Part shown: piece by piece, positions 52,870 through 62,033 of the stretch | Position numbering within the stretch: position 1 is the first letter of the stretch | Layout of the letters: the number at the start of each line of letters is the position of its first letter | Source of the DNA: Bradyrhizobium sp. CCH5-F6 | Lineage (GTDB): Bacteria > Pseudomonadota > Alphaproteobacteria > Rhizobiales > Xanthobacteraceae | Direction: 5' to 3' | Assembly: GCF_001556045.1 (NCBI RefSeq) | Contig: NZ_LSIC01000158.1 | Span: forward strand, 1-64,000 | DNA length: 64,000 nucleotides | Position numbers and translations under genes: made by a program | Notes under the pieces: model-generated | Database searches by the model: none | Told to the model about the DNA's origin: nothing | Seen by the model: only the letters and a program-made list of their open reading frames with translations

Positions 52870-53856
52870 GTGACACCGCCGCCCGCCGCAGCCGCAAGGC
52901 TCGACAGTATTCCCATGCCCATTCCGGAGAAGAAGCAGGAGGCTCGCCGCGCGCCTGCGCGCGTCGATCATCCCTTCAGAGGGATTGCACTGGTCCTGCT
53001 GTCGACGATATTCCTCGGCTGTTCCGACGTCACCGCGAAGTATCTGTCGACCAGCCTGCCGTCGATCGAGATCACCTGGATCCGCTTCCTCACCTTCACG
53101 CTGCTGTTCACGCCGGTGATGCTGCCCGCCTCGCCGCTCTATGCGATGCGCACGAAGCGTCCCGGCCTTCACGTGATGCGCGGCGCGGCGCTGCTTGGCT
53201 CCTCGCTGTTCTTCATCACGGGTCTCGGCTTCCTGCCGATCGCGGAGGCATCCGCCACCGGCTTCGTTGCGCCGCTGTTCGTCACGGCGCTTTCGATCGT
53301 CTTCCTCGGCGAGAAGGTCGGCATGCGCCGCTGGCTCGCGACCGCGCTCGGCCTCATCGGCGTGCTGATCATCCTGCGTCCGGGCACCAGCGCGTTTCAC
53401 CCCGCCGCATTCTTTCCGTTGGTCTCGGCGGCATGCTGGGCCGGCACCCTGATCCTCACGCGCATGATGAGCGGGCGGGAAGCCGTCGTCACCACCATGG
53501 CCTACTCCTCGCTGACGGGGCTCGCGATCCTGACCGCGCTGGTGCCGTTCGTCTGGGTCACGCCATCCTGGACCGCGGTCGCGCTCGGCATCTTCATCGG
53601 CGTCGCCTCGACCGCAGGCCAGTGGATCGTCGTTCTCGCCTATCGCTATGGCGATGCCTCGGTGCTGGCACCTTTCTCCTACACGCAGTTGCTCTGGGTC
53701 AGCATCCTCGGCTTCTTCATCTTCGGTGAAGTGCCCGACGTCTTCACCATCACCGGCGCGGCCTTCATTGTCGCCAGCGGCCTCTACATCGCCCATCGCG
53801 AGCGTGTTCGTCGCGCCCAACTCCTGGTGCTGGAAGAGCGCTCCCCGAACGCCTGA
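52870..53856 (+). CDS. EamA/DMT-family transporter
   Basis: A protein of up to 328 residues with ten membrane helices in two EamA halves (IALVLLSTIFLGCSDVTAKYL..., then FFPLVSAACWAGTLILTRMM...). It belongs to the drug/metabolite exporter superfamily. The start is unsure: GTG 52870 gives an N-terminal tail of 40 charged residues; ATG 52915 (MPIPEKKQE) is the alternative, with neither having a strong ribosome-binding site. Confidence 0.86.
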   Translation: MTPPPAAAARLDSIPMPIPEKKQEARRAPARVDHPFRGIALVLLSTIFLGCSDVTAKYLSTSLPSIEITWIRFLTFTLLFTPVMLPASPLYAMRTKRPGLHVMRGAALLGSSLFFITGLGFLPIAEASATGFVAPLFVTALSIVFLGEKVGMRRWLATALGLIGVLIILRPGTSAFHPAAFFPLVSAACWAGTLILTRMMSGREAVVTTMAYSSLTGLAILTALVPFVWVTPSWTAVALGIFIGVASTAGQWIVVLAYRYGDASVLAPFSYTQLLWVSILGFFIFGEVPDVFTITGAAFIVASGLYIAHRERVRRAQLLVLEERSPNA

Positions 53857-53916
53857 CGCAAGTTCGCCCCTCGGGCGTCGTGGTATCAGCGCTCCAAACA
53901 AGACGGGAGGAGCCGG

Positions 53917-54996
53917 ATGCGAGCCGCGATTTTCAGGAACGGAGAGATCGTCGTCGACCGGATCGCGGAGCCGAAGCCGGGCCCCGGCCAGGTGCTGGTC
54001 AGGACGCTCGCCTGCGGCATCTGCGGCTCCGACCTGCACGCGCGCCAGCACGCCCATCGCATGGTGGAAATGACGCGGAAGACCGGGCGTAAGCCGATGG
54101 ACCTCAGCCGCGACGTCGTGTTCGGCCACGAGTTCTGCTGCGAAATCGTCGACTACGGCGCCGGCACCGAGCGCAAGCTCAAGCCCAGCACCCGCGTCTG
54201 CTCGCTGCCGGCGCTGCTGACGCCGCAGGGCATCGAAGGCATCGGCTATTCCAACGACAATATCGGCGGCTATGCCGAGGCGATGCTGCTGAGCGAAGCG
54301 CTGCTGCTCGAAGTGCCCAACGGTCTTGCGCCGGAGCATGCCGCGCTCACCGAGCCGCTGGCGGTCGGCGTCCACGCCGTCGCGAAAGCCAATATCAGCG
54401 GCGGCGAGGTGCCGCTCGTGATCGGCTGCGGTCCGGTCGGCCTCGCGGTGATCGCTGCGCTGAAGCTCAGGAGCCTGCACCCGATCGTCGCCGCGGACTA
54501 TTCGCCGGCCCGGCGCGCGCTCGCGGCGAAGCTGGGCGCGGACGTCGTGGTGGATCCCCGGGTCTCGCAGCCCTATGCGACCTGGGCCGAGCACGCGCAG
54601 ATGTCGGAGGCGGAGAAGGCGGCGCGACCGCCGTTCCGGGCCATGCTGCCGGCGCTGAAGCCGGCGATCATCTTCGAATGCGTTGGCGTGCCCGGCCTGC
54701 TGCAGCAGGTGTTCGAAGGCGCGCCGCGGGACGCGCGCATCGTCGTGGTCGGCGTCTGCATGGAGACCGACAGAACCGAGCCCATGCTCGGCATCATGAA
54801 GGAGCTCAATGTCCAGTACGTGCTAGGCTACACGCCGGACGAGTTTGCGGCGTCACTGCGGCTGATCGCGGAAGGGCAGGTGGATGCCGCGGCGATGGTG
54901 ACGGCCGAGATTGGCCTCGACGGCGTCGCCAAGGCCTTCGCCGATCTCGCCAATCCGGAGATGCACACCAAGATCATCGTGCAGCCATGGCGTTGA
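53917..54996 (+). CDS. Zinc-binding medium-chain dehydrogenase
   Basis: A 359-residue MDR-family enzyme. The catalytic zinc site is CGICGSDLHARQHAH plus GHEFCCEIVDYG, and the cofactor fold carries VIGCGPVGLAVIAALK. The four-Cys structural zinc lobe of classical alcohol dehydrogenases is absent; the segment STRVCSLPALLTPQGIEGIGYSNDNIGGYAE stands in its place. Its substrate is not known. GGAGGAG lies upstream of ATG 53917. Confidence 0.87.
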   Translation: MRAAIFRNGEIVVDRIAEPKPGPGQVLVRTLACGICGSDLHARQHAHRMVEMTRKTGRKPMDLSRDVVFGHEFCCEIVDYGAGTERKLKPSTRVCSLPALLTPQGIEGIGYSNDNIGGYAEAMLLSEALLLEVPNGLAPEHAALTEPLAVGVHAVAKANISGGEVPLVIGCGPVGLAVIAALKLRSLHPIVAADYSPARRALAAKLGADVVVDPRVSQPYATWAEHAQMSEAEKAARPPFRAMLPALKPAIIFECVGVPGLLQQVFEGAPRDARIVVVGVCMETDRTEPMLGIMKELNVQYVLGYTPDEFAASLRLIAEGQVDAAAMVTAEIGLDGVAKAFADLANPEMHTKIIVQPWR

Positions 54997-55004
54997 CGGC
55001 CGCG

Positions 55005-55094
55005 TAGGGTGGGCAAAGCGCAGCGTGCCCACCATTCTCACCGCAAACACGGACGCATGGTGGGCACGGCGCCACGCGCCTTTGCCCGACCTGC
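55005..55094. repeat. Intergenic repeat of the TAGGGTGGGC family
   Basis: The unit TAGGGTGGGCAAAGCGCAGC ... GCGCCTTTGCCCGACCTGC with internal GTGCCCACCAT / ATGGTGGGCAC arms is a nested inverted repeat, between the dehydrogenase and ppk2 3' ends. A related unit lies at 60861. Confidence 0.75.
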
Positions 55095-55104
55095 GAGACC
55101 GCCG

Positions 55105-56025
55105 TCAATATTTCGCCGGCACGTACATCTCCGGCGGCACCGGGCCTCGCTGATAGTCGGGGTTGCGCACGCGCGGCGGCAGCGTCACCGGAGCCCGCGC
55201 GACCTCCTGGTACGGGATCTGAGTCAATAGATGCGCGATGCAGTTGAGCCGGGCGCGCTTCTTGTCCACGGCATCGACGATCCACCATGGGCTATCCGGC
55301 AGATGCGTGTGCTCCAGCATCGTCTCCTTGGCCTTGGTGTACGCCTCCCAGCGACTGCGGGACTCGACGTCCATCGGGCTCAGCTTCCACTGCTTCAGGG
55401 GATCCTTGATGCGCATGGTGAAGCGGAACTGCTGCTCGTCGTCGGTGATCGAGAACCAGTACTTGACCATGATGATGCCGGAGCGGATCAGCATGCGCTC
55501 GAATTCCGGCACTGACTTGAAGAACTCCTGATATTCGTCCTCCAAGCAGAACCCCATCACGCGCTCGACGCCGGCGCGGTTGTACCAGCTGCGGTCGAAC
55601 AGCACGATCTCGCCGCCGGCCGGCAGGTGCGCGACGTAGCGCTGGAAATACCATTGCGTGCGCTCGCGTTCGTTCGGCGCCGGAAGCGCCGCGACGCGGC
55701 AGATGCGGGGATTGAGTCGCTGGGTGATGCGCTTGATCACGCCGCCCTTGCCGGCGGAGTCGCGGCCCTCGAACAGCACCACGACCTTCTTCTTCTCGCT
55801 CTGCACCCAGTCCTGGAGCTTGACGAGCTCACCCTGGAGGCGAAGCAGTTCCCGGAAATAGAGCCTGCGATCAACCGTCGCTTTCAGCGTTCCGGCCTCG
55901 TCGAGGAGCTCGTCGAGACGGGTATCATCCAGCTCCATCTCCAGTTCCTCGTCGAGATCGTCTGCCATTTCCCGGATGATGCGCTCGCGCTTGGAGGCCT
56001 GGGATTTTCGATCGGATGCGGTCAT
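55105..56025 (-). CDS. ppk2: Polyphosphate kinase 2
   Basis: A 306-residue PPK2-family protein. The Walker A-like motif is FEGRDSAGKGG, the Walker B-like motif is FDRSWYNRAGVERVMGF, and the lid region includes VKYWFSI and the conserved basic residues of the polyphosphate channel. The N-terminal 45 residues are acidic and helical (DDLDEELEMELDD). Single-domain PPK2 enzymes make NTPs from NDPs and polyphosphate, or phosphorylate NMPs, depending on class. Confidence 0.93.
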   Translation of the reverse strand: MTASDRKSQASKRERIIREMADDLDEELEMELDDTRLDELLDEAGTLKATVDRRLYFRELLRLQGELVKLQDWVQSEKKKVVVLFEGRDSAGKGGVIKRITQRLNPRICRVAALPAPNERERTQWYFQRYVAHLPAGGEIVLFDRSWYNRAGVERVMGFCLEDEYQEFFKSVPEFERMLIRSGIIMVKYWFSITDDEQQFRFTMRIKDPLKQWKLSPMDVESRSRWEAYTKAKETMLEHTHLPDSPWWIVDAVDKKRARLNCIAHLLTQIPYQEVARAPVTLPPRVRNPDYQRGPVPPEMYVPAKY

Positions 56026-56113
56026 GGGTCCTTCTCTCGGCTCGGATACCAGTCACAACGACCATCGGCGGGGTTTGTTGCGTCCATGTGACATGCGATC
56101 CCGTTGACGCAGG

Positions 56114-56575
56114 TCACACCGGCAGCGCGATCGAATACTTCACCTGGCTCAGCGCAAAGCTCGACTCGATCGAGGCGATGCCGTCGAGCCGGGTCAGCTT
56201 GGTCTTGAGGAACGTCTCGTAGGAGGCGAGGTCGGCGGCGACGACGCGGAGCAGGTAGTCGCGATTGCCGGTCATCAGATAGCATTCCAGCACCTCGTCC
56301 CATTTCGAGATCGCGCGGGCGAAGCGGTTGAGGTCCTCCTCCTTCTGCCGCGCCAGCTTGATCGAGATGAACACGCTGACATGCAGGCCGAGTGCCTTCT
56401 GGTCCACGGTCGCGATATAGCGCGAGATCACGCCGCGCTCTTCCAGCAGCTTGACCCGGCGATGGCAGGGTGAGACGGAGAGTCCGACCTTGTCGGCAAG
56501 CTCCTGCATGGTCATCCGGCTGTCGTTCTGGAGGTGGCTGAGGATTTTGCGGTCGATGGCGTCGAGCTCTGGCAT
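56114..56575 (-). CDS. Lrp/AsnC-family transcriptional regulator
   Basis: A 153-residue protein with a helix-turn-helix at about 4-60 (LDAIDRKILSHLQNDSRMTMQELADKVGLSVSPCHRRVKLLE) and an RAM/AsnC ligand domain at about 65-150. ATG 56575 is chosen; the open frame to 57940 runs antisense through the E1-like gene. It is divergent from that gene with 132 bp between starts. In Pseudomonas an Lrp regulator (MdeR) controls an E1-like gene (mdeB), so the same pairing is likely here. Confidence 0.92.
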   Translation of the reverse strand: MPELDAIDRKILSHLQNDSRMTMQELADKVGLSVSPCHRRVKLLEERGVISRYIATVDQKALGLHVSVFISIKLARQKEEDLNRFARAISKWDEVLECYLMTGNRDYLLRVVAADLASYETFLKTKLTRLDGIASIESSFALSQVKYSIALPV

Positions 56576-56707
56576 TGGGATGGAACCTGGGTCAGGAAGG
56601 GTCTGATTGGTAAAATATCCCAATCCTGGCCGGTATGGCGCGAAAAATTGAGAAGTTTGGCGCGGCCCGCAGGGGTATGATCGGGGCTTGTTTCCCGGAG
56701 CATCGCC

Positions 56708-59071
56708 ATGCCCGTTGACCCCGCTCGCCTCGACACCCTGACTGCGCTCGCCCGCAAGGCGCTGTGGCTGTCGTCCTGGACCATCCACCACGCCAACCAC
56801 ATTCGCGCCAATGCGGACGGCCTCAAGGTCGGCGGCCACCAGGCCTCCTCCGCCTCGCTCGCGACCATCATGTCCGCGCTGTACTTCCACGTGCTGCGCC
56901 CCGAGGATCGCGTTGCGGTGAAGCCGCATGCGAGCCCGGTCTTCCACGCCATCCAGTATCTGTTCGGCCGGCAGAGTCGCGAGAAGCTGGAGAACTTTCG
57001 CGGCTTCAAGGGCGCGCAGTCCTATCCCTCGCGCACCAAGGACGTCGACGACGTCGATTTCTCCACCGGCTCGGTCGGCCTCGGCGTCGCGCAGACGCTG
57101 TTCTCTTCGCTTGTGCAGGACTACGTCAAGGCGCATGGCTGGATGAAGGACCGCCGCGAAGGGCGGATGATTGCGCTCGTCGGCGACGCCGAGATGGACG
57201 AGGGCAACATCTTCGAGGCCCTGGCGGAGGGCTGGAAGCACGGCCTGCGCAACACCTGGTGGGTGGTCGACTATAACAGGCAGTCGCTCGACGCCGTCGT
57301 TCGCGAGGGGCTCTGGGAAAAGTTCGAGACCATGTTCCGCAATTTCGGCTGGGACGTGGTGATCGTGAAATACGGCCGCCTGATGCGCGAAGCGTTTGCG
57401 GAAGCGGGCGGCGAGGCGCTCAAGCGCTGGATCGACAATTGCCCGAACGCACTCTATGCGGCGCTGTGCTTCCAGGGCGGTGCGGCCTTCCGCAAGCATC
57501 TGCACGACGAGATCGGCGACCAGGGCCCGATCACGAAGCTGATCGACAGGCGCAACGACGAGGAGCTGCTCGCGTTGATGTCGAACCTCGGCGGCCACGA
57601 TATGGCGAGCATGCTCGAGGCGTTCGATTCCATCGATCACGATCGCCCGGTCTGCTTCATCGCCTATACCATCAAGGGTGTCGGCCTGCCGTTCCAGGGC
57701 CACAAGGACAACCACGCCGGCCTGATGACGGTCGCGCAGATGGAGAAGTATCGCGACAGCCAGAACATCCGGCTCGGACATGAATGGGACAAGTTCGAAG
57801 GGTTGTCGCAGGATGCGGCCGAGCTCGAGGCTTTCCTCTCGCGTGTGCCGTTCAACCAGGACGGCCGCCGGCTGACGGCGCCCGTCGTTGAGGTGCCGCA
57901 GCAGCTGGCCTTCAAGCCGTCGCCGCAGATGTCGACCCAACAGGGCTTTGGCCTCGTGCTGAACGAGATCGCCCGCAGCGACAGCGAGCTGGCGAGGCGT
58001 ATCGTCACGACCTCGCCCGACGTCACTGTTTCCACCAATCTCGGTCCCTGGGTGAACCGCCGCGGCCTGTTCGCGCGCGCCGAGAAGGCGGATTTATTCC
58101 GCAGCGAGAAAATTCCGTCCACTTACAATTGGGACGCCTCGCCCAAGGGCCAGCATCTCGAGCTCGGCATCGCCGAGATGAACCTGTTCATCATGCTCTC
58201 CGCGCTCGGCCTGTCGCACCAGATCAACGGCGAGCGGCTGCTGCCCGTCGGCACGCTCTACGATCCCTTCATCGAGCGCGGGCTCGATGCGCTGAACTAT
58301 GCCTGCTACCAGGACGCCCGCTTCATGGTGGCGGCGACGCCATCAGGCATCACGCTCGCGCCGGAGGGCGGCGCGCACCAGTCGATCGCGACGCCGCTGA
58401 TCGGCATGGCGCAGGACGGGCTCGCCTCGTTCGAGCCGGCCTTCGTGGACGAGCTCGCCGTGATCATGGCGTTCGGTTTTGAGCACATGCAGCGCGAGGC
58501 GGGCGAGGGCGGCTCGGTTTATTTGCGCCTTTCCACGCGCAGCATCGAGCAGGCGCAGCGGATCATGACGCCGGAACTGAGGCAGGGCATCACCGACGGC
58601 GCCTATTGGCTGCGCAAGCCGGGCCCGAATGCCGAAGTCGTGATCGCCTATACCGGCGCAGTCGCGCCGGAGGCGATCGAGGCCACCGGCTTCATCGGCG
58701 AGAGCCGCCGCGACGTCGGCCTGCTCGCGATCACCTCGGCGGATCGTCTCCACGCCGGTTGGACCGCCGCGCGAAAATTGCGGCGCGACCGCCGCGGCGT
58801 GCAGCATCTCAGCCACATCGAAAAGCTGCTGGCGCCGCTGGCGCGCGACTGCGGCATCGTGACCGTGATCGACGGTCATCCCTCCGCGCTGGGCTGGCTC
58901 GGCAGCGTCCGCGGCCACCGCGTCGAGGCACTCGGCGTCGAGCAGTTCGGCCAGACCGGCAGCATCGCGGACCTTTATCGGCACTACGGCATCGATGCGA
59001 ATGCGATCATCGATGCGGCCGAAAGCCTCACCACCGGCGCGCCCGTGCTGCACCGGAAGATGGCGGTGTAG
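56708..59071 (+). CDS. Pyruvate dehydrogenase E1-like / transketolase-fold 2-oxo acid dehydrogenase
   Basis: A 787-residue thiamine-diphosphate enzyme of the single-chain E1 (AceE/MdeB) type. The N-terminal domain has GGHQASSASLATIMSALYF and the ThDP/Mg motif GDAEMDEGNIFEALAEG...NTWWVVDYNRQ (GDxE-N). The central domain has LELGIAEMNLFIMLSALG, with the catalytic Glu, and a third transketolase C-terminal domain. AceE proteins are about 890 residues, so this one is shorter and fits the MdeB (2-oxobutyrate dehydrogenase E1) subgroup. No E2 or E3 gene is adjacent. Confidence 0.87.
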   Translation: MPVDPARLDTLTALARKALWLSSWTIHHANHIRANADGLKVGGHQASSASLATIMSALYFHVLRPEDRVAVKPHASPVFHAIQYLFGRQSREKLENFRGFKGAQSYPSRTKDVDDVDFSTGSVGLGVAQTLFSSLVQDYVKAHGWMKDRREGRMIALVGDAEMDEGNIFEALAEGWKHGLRNTWWVVDYNRQSLDAVVREGLWEKFETMFRNFGWDVVIVKYGRLMREAFAEAGGEALKRWIDNCPNALYAALCFQGGAAFRKHLHDEIGDQGPITKLIDRRNDEELLALMSNLGGHDMASMLEAFDSIDHDRPVCFIAYTIKGVGLPFQGHKDNHAGLMTVAQMEKYRDSQNIRLGHEWDKFEGLSQDAAELEAFLSRVPFNQDGRRLTAPVVEVPQQLAFKPSPQMSTQQGFGLVLNEIARSDSELARRIVTTSPDVTVSTNLGPWVNRRGLFARAEKADLFRSEKIPSTYNWDASPKGQHLELGIAEMNLFIMLSALGLSHQINGERLLPVGTLYDPFIERGLDALNYACYQDARFMVAATPSGITLAPEGGAHQSIATPLIGMAQDGLASFEPAFVDELAVIMAFGFEHMQREAGEGGSVYLRLSTRSIEQAQRIMTPELRQGITDGAYWLRKPGPNAEVVIAYTGAVAPEAIEATGFIGESRRDVGLLAITSADRLHAGWTAARKLRRDRRGVQHLSHIEKLLAPLARDCGIVTVIDGHPSALGWLGSVRGHRVEALGVEQFGQTGSIADLYRHYGIDANAIIDAAESLTTGAPVLHRKMAV

Positions 59072-59087
59072 CTGAGGTAACCCCGCT

Positions 59088-59191
59088 GTCATTCCGGGGC
59101 GCGCGAAGCGCGAGCCCGGAATCCATCGGGCGTCAGGCCACGTGGTGAAATGGATTCCGGGCTCGCGACTTTGTCGCGCCCCGGAATGACG
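59088..59191. repeat. Intergenic palindrome of the CATTCCGGGGCGCGC family
   Basis: A close relative of 7685-7802: TGTCATTCCGGGGCGCGCGA on the left and GTCGCGCCCCGGAATGACGG on the right, with internal GAGCCCGGAATCCAT and ATGGATTCCGGGCTCG arms. It lies downstream of the E1-like gene. Confidence 0.8.
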
Positions 59192-59340
59192 GCCGTGAGA
59201 GCCTTGCCACGCTCCCGCCATCGGCTCATATAACCTCCGTCCGCCGCAACGCTGGCCCCGCATATGGCGGGTTCAATTGCCGGCGCTTTCGTGCAAGGAT
59301 GCCTGCCGAAACGCCCCCTCCAAGCCCCAAGAAGAGGTTA

Positions 59341-60774
59341 ATGATGGTCAATCGCATGCAATTCTACATCGACGGCGCCTGGGTCGATCCCGCCGTCAAG
59401 AAGTCCACCGCCGTGGTCAATCCGGCGACGGAAGAGGCGATGTACGAGGTTGCGCTGGGCTCCAAGGCCGACGTGGACAAGGCCGTCGCCGCCGCCAAGC
59501 GCGCCTTTGCCACCTTCTCACAGACCAGCCGCGACGAGCGCGTCGCGCTGCTGTCGAAGATCATCGAGATCTACAAGGGCCGTCTCAAGGAGATCGGCGC
59601 CGCCGTCTCCGACGAAATGGGCGCACCGCTGCCGATGGCGGAAAAGCTGCAGGCCGGCGCCGGCCTCGGCCATCTCATGACCACGCTCGACGTGCTCAAG
59701 AACTATCATTTCGAGGAGCCGGTCGGCACCGCCATGGTGCTGCGCGAGCCGATCGGCGTGGTCGGCATGATCACGCCCTGGAACTGGCCGCTGAACCAGA
59801 TCGCCTGCAAGGTCGCGCCCGCGCTCGCCGCCGGCTGCACCATGATCCTCAAGCCGTCGGAGTTCACCCCGACCTCGGCGCTGATCTTCGCCGAGATCCT
59901 GCATGAAGCCGGCGTGCCCAAGGGCGTGTTCAACCTCGTCAACGGCCTCGGGCCCGAGGTCGGTGCCGCCATGAGCGAGCATCCCGATATCGACATGATC
60001 TCCTTCACCGGCTCGACCCGCGCCGGCATCGACGTGGCCAAGCGCGCCGCGCCGACCGTCAAGCGCGTCAGCCAGGAGCTCGGCGGCAAGTCGCCGAACG
60101 TCATCCTCGAAGGCGCCGACCTCCAGAAGGCGGTGACCGGCGGCGTGATGCACATGTTCAACAACTCCGGCCAGTCCTGCAACGCGCCCTCGCGCATGAT
60201 CGTGCCGGCCTCGAAGATGAAGGAAGTCGCCGCGATCGCGAAAGCCGTCGCCGACAAGACCAAGGCCGGCGATCCCCGCGCCGAAGGCACCACCATCGGC
60301 CCGGTGGTGAACCGCGGTCAGTGGGACAAGATCCAGGGCCTGATCAAGAAGGGCATCGACGAGGGCGCTACGCTCGTCGCCGGTGGCCCGGGCCTGCCCG
60401 AAGGCGTCAACAAGGGCTTCTATGTCCGCCCGACCATCTTCGCCGACGTCACCCCTGACATGACGATCGCGCGCGAGGAAATCTTCGGACCGGTGCTGAC
60501 GATCATCGGCGCCAAGGACGAGGCCGACGCGGTCAAGATCGCCAACGACACGCCTTATGGCCTCGCCGGTTATGTCTATGGTCCGTCGGTCGAGGATGCC
60601 AAGCGCGTCGGTCGCCAGATCCGCGCCGGCAACGTCAACCTTCAGGGCGTGCCCAACGACCGTACCGCGCCGTTCGGCGGCTACAAGCAGTCCGGCAACG
60701 GCCGCGAGTGGGGCAAGTTCGGCCTCGAGGACTTCCTCGAAGTGAAGGCCGTCGCCGGCTTCAACGCGGCGTAA
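59341..60774 (+). CDS. Aldehyde dehydrogenase family protein
   Basis: A 477-residue ALDH from ATG 59341 (MMVNRMQFYIDG), with AAGAGG upstream; the frame begins at 59299. Active-site residues are the Glu in ELGGKSPN and the Cys in SGQSCNAPSR. The EEIFGPVL and cofactor loop TPWNWPLNQ motifs are present. It oxidises an aldehyde with NAD(P)+. The lactonase and uronate-dehydrogenase-like genes to the right make a sugar-acid semialdehyde a reasonable guess. Confidence 0.92.
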   Translation: MMVNRMQFYIDGAWVDPAVKKSTAVVNPATEEAMYEVALGSKADVDKAVAAAKRAFATFSQTSRDERVALLSKIIEIYKGRLKEIGAAVSDEMGAPLPMAEKLQAGAGLGHLMTTLDVLKNYHFEEPVGTAMVLREPIGVVGMITPWNWPLNQIACKVAPALAAGCTMILKPSEFTPTSALIFAEILHEAGVPKGVFNLVNGLGPEVGAAMSEHPDIDMISFTGSTRAGIDVAKRAAPTVKRVSQELGGKSPNVILEGADLQKAVTGGVMHMFNNSGQSCNAPSRMIVPASKMKEVAAIAKAVADKTKAGDPRAEGTTIGPVVNRGQWDKIQGLIKKGIDEGATLVAGGPGLPEGVNKGFYVRPTIFADVTPDMTIAREEIFGPVLTIIGAKDEADAVKIANDTPYGLAGYVYGPSVEDAKRVGRQIRAGNVNLQGVPNDRTAPFGGYKQSGNGREWGKFGLEDFLEVKAVAGFNAA

Positions 60775-60797
60775 GCATCATCGCGTGAACGACCATG

Positions 60798-60829
60798 ACG
60801 CCGGAGCGGGCAACCGCTCCGGCGTTTTT
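60798..60829 (+). terminator. Rho-independent terminator of the aldehyde dehydrogenase gene
   Basis: Arms ACGCCGGAGCGG and CCGCTCCGGCGT flank a GCAA loop and run straight into TTTTT, 24 bases after the stop. This is the clearest intrinsic terminator in the window. Confidence 0.9.
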
Positions 60830-60860
60830 GTCTGCCCGGCGTCATTTGCTAGGAGCGAAC

Positions 60861-60954
60861 TTCGTAGGGTGGGTTAGCGAAGCGTAACCCACCACGTCTG
60901 TCACCGCGGACACCAAAGAGGTGGGTTACGCCTTCGGCTAACCCACCCTACGAA
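60861..60954. repeat. Large inverted repeat of the TAGGGTGGGTTAGC family
   Basis: TTCGTAGGGTGGGTTAGC at the left end and its exact complement at the right end, with further inner GTAACCCACC / GGTGGGTTAC pairing, give a 94-bp cruciform-capable unit between two convergent genes. Confidence 0.8.
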
Positions 60955-60973
60955 GCGGTCGTTTGCGGAGAGA

Positions 60974-61942
60974 CTATCCCCCCACCGCGCCTTGCGTGTT
61001 CACATACAGCGCATAGATCGACTGGCTCGCTGCCATGAACAGGCGGTTGCGCTTGAGGCCGCCGAAGCAGAGGTTGGCGCAGCGCTCGGGCAGGGCAATG
61101 CGGCCGATCATGACGCCGTCAGGCGCGAACACGACCACGCCGTCGAGCTCGGGATCGCCCATGCCCCAGCCGCACCAGAGATTGCCGTCGATGTCGCAGC
61201 GCATGCCGTCGGGCGTGCCTGGACCGGCATCGATGTGGACGCGCTTGTTGGAAATCGTGGTGCCGTCGGCCGAGACGTCATAGGCGAGGATCTTGCGGTT
61301 CGGCACCCCGCGCGATTCCACGACGTAGAGGATCTTCTCATCCGGCGAGAAGCACAGCCCGTTCGGACCGAGCACGCCTTCGGCGACGATCGTCGCCTTG
61401 CCGGTCGCGGGATCGAACCGGTAGACGTTCGGCTCGATCTCGGGCTCGGCCTTGTAGCCCTCGTAATTGCCGAGCAGGCCGAAGGTCGGATCGGTGAACC
61501 AGATCGAGCCGTCGGATTTCACGACGACGTCGTTCGGCGAGTTCAGCCGCTTGCCGTCGAACGAGTCCATCAGCACGGTGATGCTGCCGTCATATTCTGT
61601 GCGAACAACGCGTCGCCCGCCATGCTCGCAGGTGATCAGCCGTCCCTGCCGGTCGCGCGTGTTGCCATTGGCGAAATTCGAGGGCTTGCGGAACACGCTC
61701 ACGGTGCCGGTCTCTTCCTCCCATTTGAGGATGCGCTGGTTCGGAATATCGCTGCACAGCAGATAACGCCCATCGCCAAACCACACCGGGCCTTCCGCCC
61801 AGCGCAGGCCCGTTGCCAGCCGTTCCACCGCCGACAGTTTCAGCCAGTATTTTTCGAAGCGGGGATCGAGTGCCTTGATTGCGGGATCGGGGTAATAGGT
61901 CGCCGGCCGCCAGCCCTGGTCATGGGACGATGCATCGTTCAT
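60974..61942 (-). CDS. SMP-30/gluconolactonase family protein
   Basis: A 322-residue six-bladed propeller. Metal ligands fit the family: Glu in LRWAEGPVWFGDG, Asn in NSPNDVVVKSDGSIWFTDP and LGPNGLCFSPDEK, and Asp in GTPDGMRCDIDGNLW. Members hydrolyse sugar lactones. The gene is divergent from the uronate-dehydrogenase-like gene, whose product would be an aldaro-lactone, so this enzyme may open that ring. There is no signal peptide. Confidence 0.9.
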   Translation of the reverse strand: MNDASSHDQGWRPATYYPDPAIKALDPRFEKYWLKLSAVERLATGLRWAEGPVWFGDGRYLLCSDIPNQRILKWEEETGTVSVFRKPSNFANGNTRDRQGRLITCEHGGRRVVRTEYDGSITVLMDSFDGKRLNSPNDVVVKSDGSIWFTDPTFGLLGNYEGYKAEPEIEPNVYRFDPATGKATIVAEGVLGPNGLCFSPDEKILYVVESRGVPNRKILAYDVSADGTTISNKRVHIDAGPGTPDGMRCDIDGNLWCGWGMGDPELDGVVVFAPDGVMIGRIALPERCANLCFGGLKRNRLFMAASQSIYALYVNTQGAVGG

Positions 61943-61979
61943 GTGCAGTTCTCGTTCTTGCGTTCCCTCTGTCCAAGTC

Positions 61980-62001
61980 TGCTAGCATCAGATATCTAGC
62001 A
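61980..62001. promoter_or_regulatory. Inverted repeat between the divergent lactonase and uronate-dehydrogenase-like genes
   Basis: TGCTAG and CTAGCA arms are separated by ten bases in the 91-bp divergent region. It is well placed to be an operator controlling both genes. No regulator gene is adjacent. Confidence 0.5.
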
Positions 62002-62033
62002 CCGCAAATCGGTCACCACAGGCGAGGGAAGAC

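Noticed and set aside
52270..54594. 774-codon leftward open frame opposite the aldo/keto reductase, DMT and dehydrogenase genes
   Set aside because: Antisense shadow of three well-supported genes; low-complexity charged composition.
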